Below are positions 10,594 through 20,131 of a stretch of DNA of 64,000 nucleotides, piece by piece. The DNA is from Chryseobacterium taichungense (lineage in GTDB: Bacteria > Bacteroidota > Bacteroidia > Flavobacteriales > Weeksellaceae), in NCBI RefSeq assembly GCF_900109935.1, contig NZ_FOBV01000008.1:62001-126000 (forward strand), in the 5' to 3' direction. Position numbers and translations under genes: made by a program. A model generated the notes under the pieces. That model was not told the origin of the DNA and ran no database searches. It saw only the letters and a list, made by a program, of their open reading frames with translations. Numbering within the stretch: the stretch's first letter is position 1; every line of letters starts with the position of its first letter.

Positions 10594-10617
10594 AAGCCAC
10601 CTTAAAAAAGGTAGCTT
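10594..10617 (-). terminator. Terminator downstream of the yceI-like gene
   Basis: AAGCCACCTT and AAGGTAGCTT form an imperfect 10-bp stem around a short A-rich loop. On the minus strand it is followed by a TTTTTTG tract. It ends the YceI transcript before it can run into the tracrRNA gene from the opposite side. Confidence 0.7.
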
Positions 10618-10640
10618 CCACGATTTTATATCTAACAATA

Positions 10641-11318
10641 TTATTTTTTCGCTTTTACATCAACAGCGATTTCGATGTCTTTGCTGATCATCCATTCTGC
10701 AGGATCGGCTTCGGAAGTACCGAATTTGATCCCCCAGTCAGCTCTGTTCACTGTAAACTTAGCCTGGATAGACGCTGAAGTATCCGTTACATCCACTTTC
10801 GCAGGGAATGTTACATTCATCGTTTTTCCTGACAACGTAAGGTTTCCACTCACGGTTTTGTTAGCTCCTGCAACAGCATCTTTTGGTGCTTCTTTAAGAT
10901 CCGTTACACTCGTGATTTTAAATTCTGAAGTCGGATTTTTCGCGGTATCGAAGAAATCAGGAGTTTTAAGGTGCTTTTCAAGATCTTCCGGCTTTTTATC
11001 TTTTTCGGTTACCGAAGCGGGATCTACTTTAAGAGAGTTCATATCAATAACGAAATTTCCTGCTGCTACATTTCCGTTTTCTACGCTAAGATCACCTGAC
11101 TTTACCATTAAAGTTCCCCAACGAGGAGCCATTCCTCCTTTGTGGAAAGCTTTCCAGTTTACCACAGACGCTGCTGTATCTACAGCCAATACTTCTCCTT
11201 TACTTTCCGCAACTTTCTGCTCTGTAGATGTTGCTGCATTTTCAGCAGTTTTTTCTTTGTTACACGACGCGGCAAGAAGTCCTACTCCTACCAATGCAAT
11301 GACACTCAATTTTTTCAT
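10641..11318 (-). CDS. YceI-family lipoprotein
   Basis: This 225-residue protein starts with a lipoprotein signal (MKKLSVIALVGVGLLAASC, lipidated C19) and a low-complexity linker. The YceI lipocalin-like barrel follows from about residue 45: VDTAASVVNWKAFHKGG, then FDTAKNPTSEFKITSV and the SGNLTLSGKTMNVTFPAKV repeat-like strands. YceI barrels bind long isoprenoid or other amphipathic ligands; the exact ligand here is unknown. The lipobox predicts anchoring in the periplasm or at the outer membrane. The gene stands alone, with its own terminator and a long AT-rich upstream region. Confidence 0.9.
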   Translation of the reverse strand: MKKLSVIALVGVGLLAASCNKEKTAENAATSTEQKVAESKGEVLAVDTAASVVNWKAFHKGGMAPRWGTLMVKSGDLSVENGNVAAGNFVIDMNSLKVDPASVTEKDKKPEDLEKHLKTPDFFDTAKNPTSEFKITSVTDLKEAPKDAVAGANKTVSGNLTLSGKTMNVTFPAKVDVTDTSASIQAKFTVNRADWGIKFGTSEADPAEWMISKDIEIAVDVKAKK

Positions 11319-11468
11319 ATTATCTAATTGTTTTAAAAGTTTATTATGATGAACAGCTGAAGTTTTTCAGCATATTTAATAGCTCATAATTTATGATATC
11401 CAAAAATAGAGAACCTGAATCTTGAACATCTTATCATACATCAATAAATTTAATTTCATTGAATTTTC

Positions 11469-11714
11469 TTAGAACCTGTTTAAATTTTACTAAATAAATT
11501 TTTTATAGTTTTTCTTAATTTTCTAAATTAAATAAACTTTGTTTATTCTTTAATTAACATTAAGAAATCTTTAGATTCGACGTAGTCAATTTCAGTAAAT
11601 CAAACTCTATTTTAAATTAAGAAATCAATTAATTGATTTTTATTAAGTTTTTAAGCTAAAGGGTCTTAATTCCTTAATGTTAAAAAATAAATTATAAATT
11701 TAAATAGGCTCTTA
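11469..11714. repeat. MITE-like element bounded by AGAACCTGTTTAAATTT inverted ends
   Basis: TTAGAACCTGTTTAAATTT (11469-11487) is mirrored near 11696-11714 by AAATTTAAATAGGCTCTTA, a 19-bp inverted repeat with few mismatches. The right-hand 90 bp recur at about 26065-26154 with high similarity. The interior is AT-rich and non-coding. The element fills most of the 11319-11804 gap between yceI and tex. Confidence 0.5.
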
Positions 11715-11804
11715 TGATAAAAAAGCTAAAATATAAAAAAGTTGCCGAATGCAGAATACTTTACCAAGATTAAAAATGATTATTTTAGCCGCTTAAATTT
11801 TACA

Positions 11805-13928
11805 ATGAACGCCACACGCTATATCCATCAGGCTCTTGATATTTCAGAAAAAAGCATTTCCTCTACTCTTCAGTTGCTTGCCGAAGACTGTACCATTCCT
11901 TTTATTTCCCGGTACCGCAAAGATAAAACAGGAAATCTCGACGAGACACAGATCGAGCAGATCTCAAAAATCAATAAGCAGTTTGAAGAAATTGTTAAAA
12001 GAAAGGAAACGATTCTAAAGTCAATAGAAGAGCAAAATGCCCTTTCCTCCGAATTAAAACAACGAATTGAAGAAAGCTATGATCTGCAGGAACTTGAGGA
12101 TTTGTATCTCCCTTTTAAAAAAAGGAAAAAAACAAAAGCGGATGCTGCCAAAGAAAAAGGACTGGAACCCTTAGCCAAAATAATCATGAGCCAGAAAGCT
12201 CAGGACTTATCTTTTTTAGCTTCAAAATACCTCAGCGATCAGGTAAAGACTGAAGAGGAAGCCCTTCAGGGAGCAAGAGATATTATGGCGGAATGGATCA
12301 ATGAAAATATGTATGTCCGTAAGAATCTCAGGAGAATGTTCCAAAGGAAAGCAGTGATCACTTCAAAAGTAGTAAAAGCGAAAAAGGATGAAGAAGAAGC
12401 CCAGAAATTCTCGCAGTATTTCGAATGGGAAGAAAGCCTGAACAGAACACCTTCTCACCGTTTACTGGCCATGCTGAGGGCTGAAGCGGAAGGTTTCGTC
12501 AAGACCAATATCGGGATTGACAAAGATGAAGCCATCGAATTTATTGAAAATGCCATTATTAAATCCAATAACGAAACAGCCGGGCAGATTTCTCTGGCCA
12601 TAAAAGACAGCTACAAAAGACTACTGGAGCCTGCCATTTCCAATGAAACCCTGCAGGAAGCCAAAGAAAAAGCAGATAAAAAAGCCATCGAGATCTTTTC
12701 TGAAAACCTTACCCAGCTGCTTTTAGCGCCTTCTCTCGGGGAGAAAAGAATTCTGGCGATTGATCCCGGTTATAAAAGCGGCTGCAAAGTTGTTTGCCTC
12801 GACGAAAAAGGTGATCTTCTGCATAATGAGACTATCTATCCGCATGCTCCACAGAATGAATCCGGGATGGCGATGAAGAAAATCCGCTCTATGGTGAATG
12901 CTTATCATATTGAGGCCATCTCTATCGGAAACGGTACAGCAAGCCGTGAAACCGAATTTTTCATTAAAAAAATAGCATTTGATAAACCGCTGCAGGTCTT
13001 TGTGGTTTCTGAAGCCGGCGCATCCGTGTATTCTGCCAGCAAAATTGCGAGAGAAGAATTTCCAACGTATGACGTAACTGTTCGTGGAGCGGTTTCTATC
13101 GGGCGGAGATTATCAGATCCCTTAGCAGAGCTTGTTAAGATCGATCCGAAATCCATTGGTGTCGGACAATACCAGCATGATGTAGACCAGACCCAGTTGA
13201 AGAATGAGCTGGATTCTACAGTGATGAAGTGCGTTAATTCTGTCGGGATTAATCTGAATACCGCCAGCAAATCATTATTAAGCTATGTCTCCGGTATCGG
13301 CGAAAAAATGGCAGAAAATATTGTGAATTACCGTTCAGAAAACGGGGCTTTTGAAGACCGGAAACAGTTGAAAAAAGTTCCAAGGTTGGGTGAAAAGGCC
13401 TTTCAGCAGGCTGCCGCTTTCGTGAGAATCAGCAATCCGAAAAATCCGCTGGATAATTCTGCCGTGCATCCCGAAGCCTACGGAATTGTGGAGAAAATGG
13501 CGAAAGATCTGAAAATAACGACTCCTGAGCTAATCGCCAGCAAAGAGAAGATTTCTCAGATCGACCCTGAAAAATACATCACGGAAGATATCGGAATATT
13601 AGGAATTAAAGATATTTTAAAAGAGCTTGAAAAACCGGGGTTGGATCCAAGAAAAGCAGCCAAAGTTTTTGAATTTGATCCGAATGTGAAAAAGATTACC
13701 GACCTTAAGATCGGCATGATCCTTCCTGGGATCGTCAATAATATCACCGCTTTCGGATGTTTTGTAGACTTAGGCATTAAAGAAAGCGGACTCGTACATA
13801 TTTCCCAGCTCAAAGACGGCTTTGTCTCGGATGTGAACGAAGTGGTCAAACTTCACCAGCACGTTCAGGTAAAGGTTACGGATGTGGATGAGGCCAGAAA
13901 AAGGATACAGCTGAGCATGATTCTGTAA
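11805..13928 (+). CDS. tex: Tex family S1 RNA-binding transcription accessory protein
   Basis: From the ATG at 11805 the product is 707 residues, MNATRYIHQALDISEKSIS..., the conserved Tex start. An in-frame TTG at 11742 would add 21 residues but lacks family support. Domains in order: helical Tex_N with FISRYRKDKTGNLDE (about 33-47), a YqgF/RuvC-like fold beginning ILAIDPGYKSGCKVV (about 316), helix-hairpin-helix repeats around YVSGIGEKMAENIV (about 495-550), and a C-terminal S1 domain from about 635 (GIVNNITAFGCFVDLG). Tex is a cytoplasmic nucleic-acid-binding protein linked to transcription; its YqgF fold usually lacks nuclease activity. It is followed by a terminator shared with the convergent GLPGLI gene. 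Confidence 0.93.
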   Translation: MNATRYIHQALDISEKSISSTLQLLAEDCTIPFISRYRKDKTGNLDETQIEQISKINKQFEEIVKRKETILKSIEEQNALSSELKQRIEESYDLQELEDLYLPFKKRKKTKADAAKEKGLEPLAKIIMSQKAQDLSFLASKYLSDQVKTEEEALQGARDIMAEWINENMYVRKNLRRMFQRKAVITSKVVKAKKDEEEAQKFSQYFEWEESLNRTPSHRLLAMLRAEAEGFVKTNIGIDKDEAIEFIENAIIKSNNETAGQISLAIKDSYKRLLEPAISNETLQEAKEKADKKAIEIFSENLTQLLLAPSLGEKRILAIDPGYKSGCKVVCLDEKGDLLHNETIYPHAPQNESGMAMKKIRSMVNAYHIEAISIGNGTASRETEFFIKKIAFDKPLQVFVVSEAGASVYSASKIAREEFPTYDVTVRGAVSIGRRLSDPLAELVKIDPKSIGVGQYQHDVDQTQLKNELDSTVMKCVNSVGINLNTASKSLLSYVSGIGEKMAENIVNYRSENGAFEDRKQLKKVPRLGEKAFQQAAAFVRISNPKNPLDNSAVHPEAYGIVEKMAKDLKITTPELIASKEKISQIDPEKYITEDIGILGIKDILKELEKPGLDPRKAAKVFEFDPNVKKITDLKIGMILPGIVNNITAFGCFVDLGIKESGLVHISQLKDGFVSDVNEVVKLHQHVQVKVTDVDEARKRIQLSMIL

Positions 13929-13953
13929 TCCATTAAAGATTTAACTAAAAAAG

Positions 13954-13984
13954 ACAGCCGGTAACAATAAATATTACCGGCTGT
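13954..13984. terminator. Bidirectional terminator between tex and the GLPGLI gene
   Basis: ACAGCCGGTAA (13954-13964) pairs perfectly with TTACCGGCTGT (13974-13984). T-rich or A-rich tracts lie on both sides, as expected for convergent genes. Confidence 0.8.
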
Positions 13985-13988
13985 TGTC

Positions 13989-14828
13989 TTAAAGTTCTGA
14001 AGGATAGCGTATCGCTGTATCGATCTCTATAGGATTATTGTACTTCCGGATCGATTCCCTTAACCTTTCATTTATTTCCCGGCTGTTGTTTTCACCGACA
14101 AGAGTACCGTCGTTCAGATAATATTCTTCATTTGATCTTGTAACTCCTGCAGAATTCCTCAGATAATTTACCGGGGATGCATAATATTTTAATTTGGCTT
14201 CCTTGTATTTTTCATCATTAACCATTACACTTCTGCTTTCCATATACTGAATAAACTGGTTCACATATGGTTTTGACAGTTTCTGGTTCTTAACCAATTC
14301 AAAATGATAATCGTTTTTATCATCATAAAGCTCCACGATCAGTCCCGGAAGGCCATGAAATTTATACGGTCCTTCCTGAAAAGGTATTTCCGGACTGAAC
14401 CATGCAATCCAGTTTCTTCCGCCCCAGCTGGTAACAGCTTTCTGAACAGAGAGTTCTTTAATCTGCTTTTTTTCACCGGTCAGCTTCCAGTTTTGGGCAG
14501 CGTTTGCGACACGCTTAAGAACAACACTTTCCAGAACATCATAATCATTATAAGTACTGCTGCCCTGCTGATGGGAAATAATACCTGAAGTATTGAATTG
14601 CATATCCTTTCCAAATGGAATATTATTGGTAATCAGAGAATCACCGACATAAAAATCCCGGGGATAATATTTAACCTCTTTCTGATCAATATCCAGATGG
14701 TAGTTTTCTTTGGTCATCAGATTCTGGGTAGAATCTTTCCTGTACTGCACATCGTAAATAAAACGGTGAGACTGCGCTTTAATTCCCAAACAGCCTGTGA
14801 TCCATATAGAGATAAGGATGATTTTCAT
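13989..14828 (-). CDS. GLPGLI family protein
   Basis: The 279-residue product carries the Bacteroidota-specific signature PYKFHGLPGLIVELYDDKND near residue 155, which names the family, with a WIAWFSPEIPFQEGP segment before it. A signal peptide is visible (MKIILISIWITGCLGIKAQS). The family is secreted or periplasmic and of unknown biochemical role, and is often found next to carboxypeptidase-regulatory-like or TonB-related proteins, as here. It follows the upstream gene by 24 nt on the same strand, so the two are probably co-transcribed. Confidence 0.9.
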   Translation of the reverse strand: MKIILISIWITGCLGIKAQSHRFIYDVQYRKDSTQNLMTKENYHLDIDQKEVKYYPRDFYVGDSLITNNIPFGKDMQFNTSGIISHQQGSSTYNDYDVLESVVLKRVANAAQNWKLTGEKKQIKELSVQKAVTSWGGRNWIAWFSPEIPFQEGPYKFHGLPGLIVELYDDKNDYHFELVKNQKLSKPYVNQFIQYMESRSVMVNDEKYKEAKLKYYASPVNYLRNSAGVTRSNEEYYLNDGTLVGENNSREINERLRESIRKYNNPIEIDTAIRYPSEL

Positions 14829-14852
14829 TGGTAAATTTTATGTAAATGATAA

Positions 14853-15998
14853 TTAATTCTCGTTAAGAAAAGCCTGCTCTTCCCGTGAGAGCAGTATCCC
14901 GGATTCTTTATCTTCTTTTACCGGAATGTTTTCCCAGATGCTTTTGGTGAAATCAATTCTTGGCTCAAGACCTTTTTTATCAGATTTTGAAAAAGTGTGA
15001 TAAATGGTTTCCGTGGTAGATTTTCGTTCTTCCTCCTTACCATCATACCTGATGAAGAATTTATCCGATACTGTTTTCTTTAAGGCAGGAAGGTATTTTC
15101 CATCTTTTTTATAAAAATCGTAAATGAGCTGCACATCACCAAATTGAAATTCATATTCTTTTCCTTCAGTATTTTTTCTTTTGTAAGGAGCTAATCCTGT
15201 CTGTTGGTGAAGGACCTCAAAATACGTAATCACTTTGTCTGCCTTATTATAGTGCATTTCTCCTTCTATGTTGATACCGTTCTCTGTTTTGATCCGCATA
15301 CTTATAAGCTGCTCCTCGCCATCATCAGAAAGAAGACGCCCGGAAAACTTTGTGTTTTTCGTATTCATGGTCAACAGAAGTCTGTAGATCTCAAAGCTGA
15401 AAAAATAATCCCCCATTTCGGCATGGGAAAATTCATTGGTTTTAGCATTAAAAACTCCTTTGCTGTTGCTCTTCAGATACTTCACATTATTCAGTTGCAT
15501 CTGTAGAATATCATCATATTTTTTGCGGAAGCCGTCCCTGAAATTATATGCATTGCTCTTGCTCCACAACTTGGCATCGGCAATGACCAGAAAGTAGAGT
15601 TTGTTATTACTGAAGCTTTTAGCCTTATACGTGACATCATATAGTGACGGTTGGTCGTAGTATCTTTTATGGTAGTTTTTTTGAATATCTTCAAATATTT
15701 CTTTAAGATCCACATCCACTATTTTTACTTCTTCAATATCAATAACAGCAGGTTTTAAAGAAATGATATCCTGATAAGAATTGGCCTTAAAGGTCTTATA
15801 TCCTGCCGCTGATACTTCAAAACCTTTTGCCGCAGCCTCTAACGGCGCATAGCCGTCTTCATTGGTATAGACCAGCTGATCTGCAAGGATAATTCTCGCT
15901 CCACTAACGGGCTTTTGAGTTTCAGCGTCAAGAATCTGTATTTTCTGTGAATACGTTAAAATCGAAAAAAATAAGGAAAAAATAAGAATCTGTTTCAT
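14853..15998 (-). CDS. Secreted protein with carboxypeptidase-regulatory-like N-domain
   Basis: I chose the ATG at 15998, which gives the signal peptide MKQILIFSLFFSILTYSQ; an upstream ATG at 16019 adds seven unlikely residues. After the signal, KIQILDAETQKPVSGARIIL and TNEDGYAPLE match a CarboxypepD_reg/CNA-B-like beta-sandwich (about residues 20-85). The remaining 300 residues form an uncharacterised beta-rich domain often seen with such N-domains in Flavobacteriia. No catalytic motif is recognised. With the downstream GLPGLI gene it forms a two-gene operon of envelope proteins of unknown function. Confidence 0.75.
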   Translation of the reverse strand: MKQILIFSLFFSILTYSQKIQILDAETQKPVSGARIILADQLVYTNEDGYAPLEAAAKGFEVSAAGYKTFKANSYQDIISLKPAVIDIEEVKIVDVDLKEIFEDIQKNYHKRYYDQPSLYDVTYKAKSFSNNKLYFLVIADAKLWSKSNAYNFRDGFRKKYDDILQMQLNNVKYLKSNSKGVFNAKTNEFSHAEMGDYFFSFEIYRLLLTMNTKNTKFSGRLLSDDGEEQLISMRIKTENGINIEGEMHYNKADKVITYFEVLHQQTGLAPYKRKNTEGKEYEFQFGDVQLIYDFYKKDGKYLPALKKTVSDKFFIRYDGKEEERKSTTETIYHTFSKSDKKGLEPRIDFTKSIWENIPVKEDKESGILLSREEQAFLNEN

Positions 15999-16148
15999 AC
16001 ATGGCATTAATTGCGGCAAATATAAAAGGAAACCGCATACAATTCAACAGACTTAGAATTATTTTAATAATTTTTAACCTTTTAAAATGTTTTTTTTATT
16101 ATATCACTGCTAAATCCTAAGAAAATTTAACAGTTAGTGTAAAAAACA

Positions 16149-16171
16149 AAGCCGGCTCAGTGAGCCGGCTT
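16149..16171 (-). terminator. Terminator of the histone-H1-like gene
   Basis: AAGCCGGCTCA and TGAGCCGGCTT form an 11-bp GC-rich perfect stem with a single-base centre, followed by TTTGTTTTTT on the minus strand. It lies 6 nt after the stop codon. Confidence 0.85.
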
Positions 16172-16176
16172 CATGA

Positions 16177-16353
16177 TTATTTTTTAGATTCTTCAACAGA
16201 AACTTTTCTGAATTCTTTGAAAAGTTTGCTAAGTTCTAAAGCTGATTTACGAGCTCTTGTTCCAGCTGCTTTGTTTCCTTTTTCTGCTTGTTGGTTTGCT
16301 TCCGTTGCAAAAGCTTCAAATTCCGCGTTGATTTTTTCAATTAATTCTTTCAT
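16177..16353 (-). CDS. Histone H1-like small DNA-binding protein
   Basis: A 58-residue protein beginning MKELIEKINAEFEAFATEAN and ending FRKVSVEESKK. It is helical and rich in Lys and Ala, with the central stretch KGNKAAGTRARKSALELSKL. This matches the short histone-H1/Hc1-like proteins found across Flavobacteriia, which are thought to bind and compact DNA. It is monocistronic, with a strong terminator directly after the stop. Its neighbour dps is also a nucleoid protein, though on the other strand. Confidence 0.85.
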   Translation of the reverse strand: MKELIEKINAEFEAFATEANQQAEKGNKAAGTRARKSALELSKLFKEFRKVSVEESKK

Positions 16354-16628
16354 TATTTTTAAAATTTAGGCTGCAAATATATGTTTTATGGCAATTCCAG
16401 CCTAATAGAGACGAAAAAATTTATATTAATTCATTAAAATTCATCCTTTCGGTTTGCTTTCCATTTATTTTTTAAAGTAAAATTTCAATTTTAATGTTTT
16501 TTATCCGTCACTCAACGATTCATTTTGCCCGTTCACCGAAATCTGTTCCATTTTACCCTGATTCCTGCAGAACTTTACATCAGAAAAAAAGAGCAATAAT
16601 GCTCGCACAACTTTAAATATTTCACATC

Positions 16629-17102
16629 ATGAAAGCAAGAATCGGACTTACAGAAAAAAACGCAGACACTGTTGCAGCAGAATTGGCAAAATTACTGGCA
16701 GATGAGTTTGTACTTTACACCAAAACAAGAAACGCCCACTGGAATGTTACCGGTGATAATTTCCACGCGATGCATATTTTCTTTGAAAAACAATACACCC
16801 AACTGGAAGACCTCATCGACAGCGTTGCAGAACGTATGCGAAAAATAGGACATTACGCTCCGGCCACCATGAAAGCGTATCTTGAGCTTACCCATCTTAC
16901 AGAATACAGCGAGCGGACCAATGACGGCTTAGGCTATATGAAAGATCTTCTGAGCGATCATGAAAGCATTATCGATTTTCTCCGCGGGAACATAACCCCT
17001 TTTGCAGAAAAATACAAAGATTATGGCACCAGCGATTACATTACGGGCCTTATGGAAACCCATGAAGAAATGGCGTGGATGCTCCGTTCCTATTTCAGGT
17101 AA
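16629..17102 (+). CDS. dps: Dps family DNA-binding ferritin
   Basis: This 157-residue protein has the Dps/miniferritin four-helix fold. The intersubunit ferroxidase ligands are all present with canonical spacing: H37 (NAHWNV), H49 (AMHIFF), E53, D64 and E68 (LIDSVAERM). Dps dodecamers oxidise and store iron using hydrogen peroxide and protect DNA in starved or stressed cells. A small GAGCA/TGCTC dyad lies just upstream of the gene and could be a regulatory site, but I cannot name a regulator. The gene is followed by a two-component pair from a separate promoter. Confidence 0.95.
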   Translation: MKARIGLTEKNADTVAAELAKLLADEFVLYTKTRNAHWNVTGDNFHAMHIFFEKQYTQLEDLIDSVAERMRKIGHYAPATMKAYLELTHLTEYSERTNDGLGYMKDLLSDHESIIDFLRGNITPFAEKYKDYGTSDYITGLMETHEEMAWMLRSYFR

Positions 17103-17138
17103 CCGCTATCTTCAGGCATAAATAAAAAAGGAATTAAG

Positions 17139-17146
17139 TATATTTG
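17139..17146 (+). promoter_or_regulatory. -7 box upstream of the LytTR response regulator
   Basis: TATATTTG matches TAnnTTTG exactly and lies 25 bp before the ATG at 17172. A -33 box is not evident. Confidence 0.5.
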
Positions 17147-17171
17147 TGTCTATCATAAATAAACTATTCCT

Positions 17172-17867
17172 ATGAAAGCTTTAATCGTTGATGACAATGA
17201 TATTGCCAGAATGACTTTAGCACACCTGGCCAAGCAGATTCCCGGCCTTAGCATTGTCAAAGAATATTCCAATGCTATGGAAGCCTATCTTCACCTTCAG
17301 AATGATCCTGTAGATCTTCTGTTTCTCGATATTGAAATGCCGGAAATGACCGGGATTGAGCTGACAAAAAATCTTTCCGGAAGAGATACGATCATCATTT
17401 TCACCTCTTCTAAAAAGGATTATGCACTGGAAGCCTTCGAACTGAATATCGCGGATTATCTTCTGAAGCCTGTTACGCCCGCAAGATTCCTGCAGGCGGT
17501 CGGTAAGGCACAGGCTGTTATCGAAAGCAGAAAGGAAAATATCCAGATCAATAAAGACGAGTTTCTCTTCGTTAGAGATTCCAATATTACCAGGCGTCTG
17601 AAGCTGGCTGATATTCTTTATGCAGAAGCGATGGGCGATTATGTAAAATTTTATACCCTGGAAAAGGCATTTGTGATCCACGGGACTATGAAAGCTGCGG
17701 AAGAACGTCTGCCAAAAGACATTTTTATCCGTGTACACCGTTCTTATATTATCGCCGTCGGAAAGATCGACACCCTTCAGGACGGCGGCATCATGATCAA
17801 TGGGAAATTCATTCCGGTAGCTGATGCATATAGAAAGGCGCTTAATACAAGAATGAATGTTTTCTGA
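17172..17867 (+). CDS. LytTR-family response regulator
   Basis: A 231-residue regulator. The receiver domain (1-120) has the acidic pair in IVDDND, phosphoacceptor D53 (LLFLDIEMPEMTG), T/S in IFTSSKK and the KP switch (YLLKPVTP). The C-terminal LytTR DNA-binding domain (about 135-230) contains DILYAEAMGDYVKFYT and FIRVHRSYIIAV. LytTR regulators usually bind paired direct repeats in promoters. The next gene, a hybrid histidine kinase, starts 49 nt downstream and is the likely partner, though LytTR proteins more often pair with LytS-type kinases. Confidence 0.93.
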   Translation: MKALIVDDNDIARMTLAHLAKQIPGLSIVKEYSNAMEAYLHLQNDPVDLLFLDIEMPEMTGIELTKNLSGRDTIIIFTSSKKDYALEAFELNIADYLLKPVTPARFLQAVGKAQAVIESRKENIQINKDEFLFVRDSNITRRLKLADILYAEAMGDYVKFYTLEKAFVIHGTMKAAEERLPKDIFIRVHRSYIIAVGKIDTLQDGGIMINGKFIPVADAYRKALNTRMNVF

Positions 17868-17916
17868 CCAGGTTTGATCAGATTGTTTAAAACAAATCAT
17901 CATTTTTAGTTTATTT

Positions 17917-20130
17917 ATGATAAAGGTAACTGCCGTAATGGGCAATAAAAAGTTCCGTTATTTCATCATACTCAGCTTCATTGCGGGAAGCATATTGCTG
18001 ATCGCGGTTCAGATCAATTCGGCACGCAATACAAAGGCTCTTATTCAAAACAATAATACATTGCTGAATGAGCTGCGTTCCAGCAATCATCTCAGAGAGA
18101 TCGACCGGGACATTCTGGGTGTTGAAAGCCGCATCAGAGCTTCTATTGCCACCAATGACACCACTCACCTGGAAGGAATAGATGATAAGATCAACCAGAT
18201 TGAAAATTTCCTGGATTCCCTTTCCAAAGATAATAAGGATGCAGAAGAAGAACGGTTGATCCATCGGCTCAGTGTCCTCGCCATGGAAAAAAAGGATACA
18301 AAGAATAAGCTGCTCCACCGTTACCTTACATTGGGCAATATGGATGACAATACCTCCATTGCCAATCCCCGCGCCAGAAATATCTCCAATGAGATCACCT
18401 CCATTACAGGAAAGATCTATGAGAGCCGCAAGCAGCATATGGTACAGCTCAGCAGGAAAAGTGAAGAAATGGGCAGGAAGGCAAGACTGTATGATATGTC
18501 CTTACTTGTACTATTGGTTTTAAGCGGTGCCATTGTAGGATTTCATATCCTGAGACAGTTCCGCAGACAGTCTGTACTGATCGAAGAGCTGGATATTGCA
18601 GAAAAAAAGGCTTCAGTTGCAGCTCAGACCAAAGAAAACTTCCTGGCCAACATGAGCCACGAAATCCGTACTCCGTTGAGCGGTATTTTAGGTTTCACCA
18701 ATTTATTGCAGAAAAGACCGCTGGATGAAACGTCGGCACAGTTTGTTTCCTCTATTCAGCAGTCGGGAGAAAATTTAATGACCATTATTAATGACATTCT
18801 TGATCTGTCTAAAATTGAAGCAGGAATGATGCGGATCACATCAGGAGTATTCAGCATCAACGGCCTGGTTGATTCTGTGAAAACGCTTTTCCTTGAAAGG
18901 GTAAAAGAAAAGAAACTTACCATTTCGGGCAGTGTAGATCCGTCAATTCCGGATACGCTAATCGGTGATGCGACAAGACTTACGCAAATTATGGTCAACC
19001 TCATCGGCAATGCCATAAAATTTACCCGACAGGGAAGCATCAGCATTGAGGTTTATATCAGAGAAAGATCAGGAAGTACGATTGTTCTCGGCTTTAAAGT
19101 ATCAGATACCGGAATTGGAATTGAAAGAGAAAAGCTTGACGAAATCTTTGAAAGATTTAACCAGGGAGAAGATTCCATCACAAGAAATTACGGAGGTACG
19201 GGGCTCGGACTTTCTATCGTGAAGCAACTGATACTTCTTCAGCATGGAAATATCGAAGTGACGAGTGAGCAGGGCAAAGGAACTACATTTGATTTTTATA
19301 TTCCCTACACCATTGCCGAAGAGCAGCTCGAAAACACCGCATCCGTTGACACCGGTTACTTTAAAGACCGTTCGAATATTCCTTTAAAAGTTTTGGTTGT
19401 TGATGATAATGTCATTAATCAAAGCCTGATGAATCATCTTCTGCTCCAATGGAATATTGATTTTGATATCGTATCCAACGGTGCTGAAGCGGTAGATTAC
19501 CTCAGAAAAAATCCGTGTGATCTTGTCCTAATGGACATACAGATGCCCCAAATGGATGGCTATACCGCTACTGAGCAGATACGTGACGTACTGAAACTTG
19601 ATATTCCGATCATTGCTATGACCGCCCACGCATTAGCCGGAGAAAGGGAAAAATGCCTGAGTCGCGGAATGAACGAATATCTTTCAAAGCCTGTTAATGA
19701 AGAAGAACTCTTCAGGATTATTTCCGGGTTCGGACTGGAAAATTCGGAATATAAAAAAGTAAAAGCCGAAGCTCATATTCCTGAATACCAATATATCGAT
19801 CTCACTTATATGAGGTCTGTAAGCGGCGGTGACCAGAGCTTTGAGCATCTCGTTACAAAACAGTTTACCGAAAAGATTCCGCAGCATTTGGAAGAGCTTC
19901 TGAAAGCCTATAAAGATGAAGATTTTGCCATTCTAAAACTCCGTGCGCATGATCTGAAATCCAGTGTAGCCATAATGGGACTTCTTCCCTTGCTGGAAGA
20001 AAAGCTGGACATCCTCGAAAAACCTAATGAACATCAGCATGTGCTGAATCAGACACTTAATGAAGTAAAAAATATACTCGTATCATCACTTCAAGAAGCA
20101 GAACATCTTTTAACCTCACAAAACAATTAA
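17917..20130 (+). CDS. Hybrid sensor histidine kinase (HisKA-HATPase-REC-Hpt)
   Basis: A 737-residue membrane kinase. Two transmembrane helices (about 14-30 and 192-210) flank a 160-residue helical extracytoplasmic region resembling a CHASE3-type sensor. HisKA follows with H248 in FLANMSHEIRTPLSG. The HATPase carries VNLIGNAIKF, DTGIGI and GGTGLGLSI. A receiver has D540 (LVLMDIQMPQMDG), and a C-terminal Hpt domain has H678 (RAHDLKSSVA). A complete internal phosphorelay therefore ends in Hpt, which could pass phosphate to the upstream LytTR regulator. An internal ATG at 17938 is an alternative start. The stop is one base before the next ATG, so the downstream OYE gene is co-transcribed. Confidence 0.92.
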   Translation: MIKVTAVMGNKKFRYFIILSFIAGSILLIAVQINSARNTKALIQNNNTLLNELRSSNHLREIDRDILGVESRIRASIATNDTTHLEGIDDKINQIENFLDSLSKDNKDAEEERLIHRLSVLAMEKKDTKNKLLHRYLTLGNMDDNTSIANPRARNISNEITSITGKIYESRKQHMVQLSRKSEEMGRKARLYDMSLLVLLVLSGAIVGFHILRQFRRQSVLIEELDIAEKKASVAAQTKENFLANMSHEIRTPLSGILGFTNLLQKRPLDETSAQFVSSIQQSGENLMTIINDILDLSKIEAGMMRITSGVFSINGLVDSVKTLFLERVKEKKLTISGSVDPSIPDTLIGDATRLTQIMVNLIGNAIKFTRQGSISIEVYIRERSGSTIVLGFKVSDTGIGIEREKLDEIFERFNQGEDSITRNYGGTGLGLSIVKQLILLQHGNIEVTSEQGKGTTFDFYIPYTIAEEQLENTASVDTGYFKDRSNIPLKVLVVDDNVINQSLMNHLLLQWNIDFDIVSNGAEAVDYLRKNPCDLVLMDIQMPQMDGYTATEQIRDVLKLDIPIIAMTAHALAGEREKCLSRGMNEYLSKPVNEEELFRIISGFGLENSEYKKVKAEAHIPEYQYIDLTYMRSVSGGDQSFEHLVTKQFTEKIPQHLEELLKAYKDEDFAILKLRAHDLKSSVAIMGLLPLLEEKLDILEKPNEHQHVLNQTLNEVKNILVSSLQEAEHLLTSQNN

Positions 20131-20131
20131 A

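Noticed and set aside
10675..11349. Long plus-strand frame opposite the YceI gene (224 residues)
   Set aside because: It mirrors the codon pattern of the real gene; the minus-strand product has a lipobox and YceI signatures.
17217..17945. Minus-strand frame of 242 residues opposite the LytTR regulator
   Set aside because: It is a shadow of the regulator, which has intact receiver and LytTR motifs.
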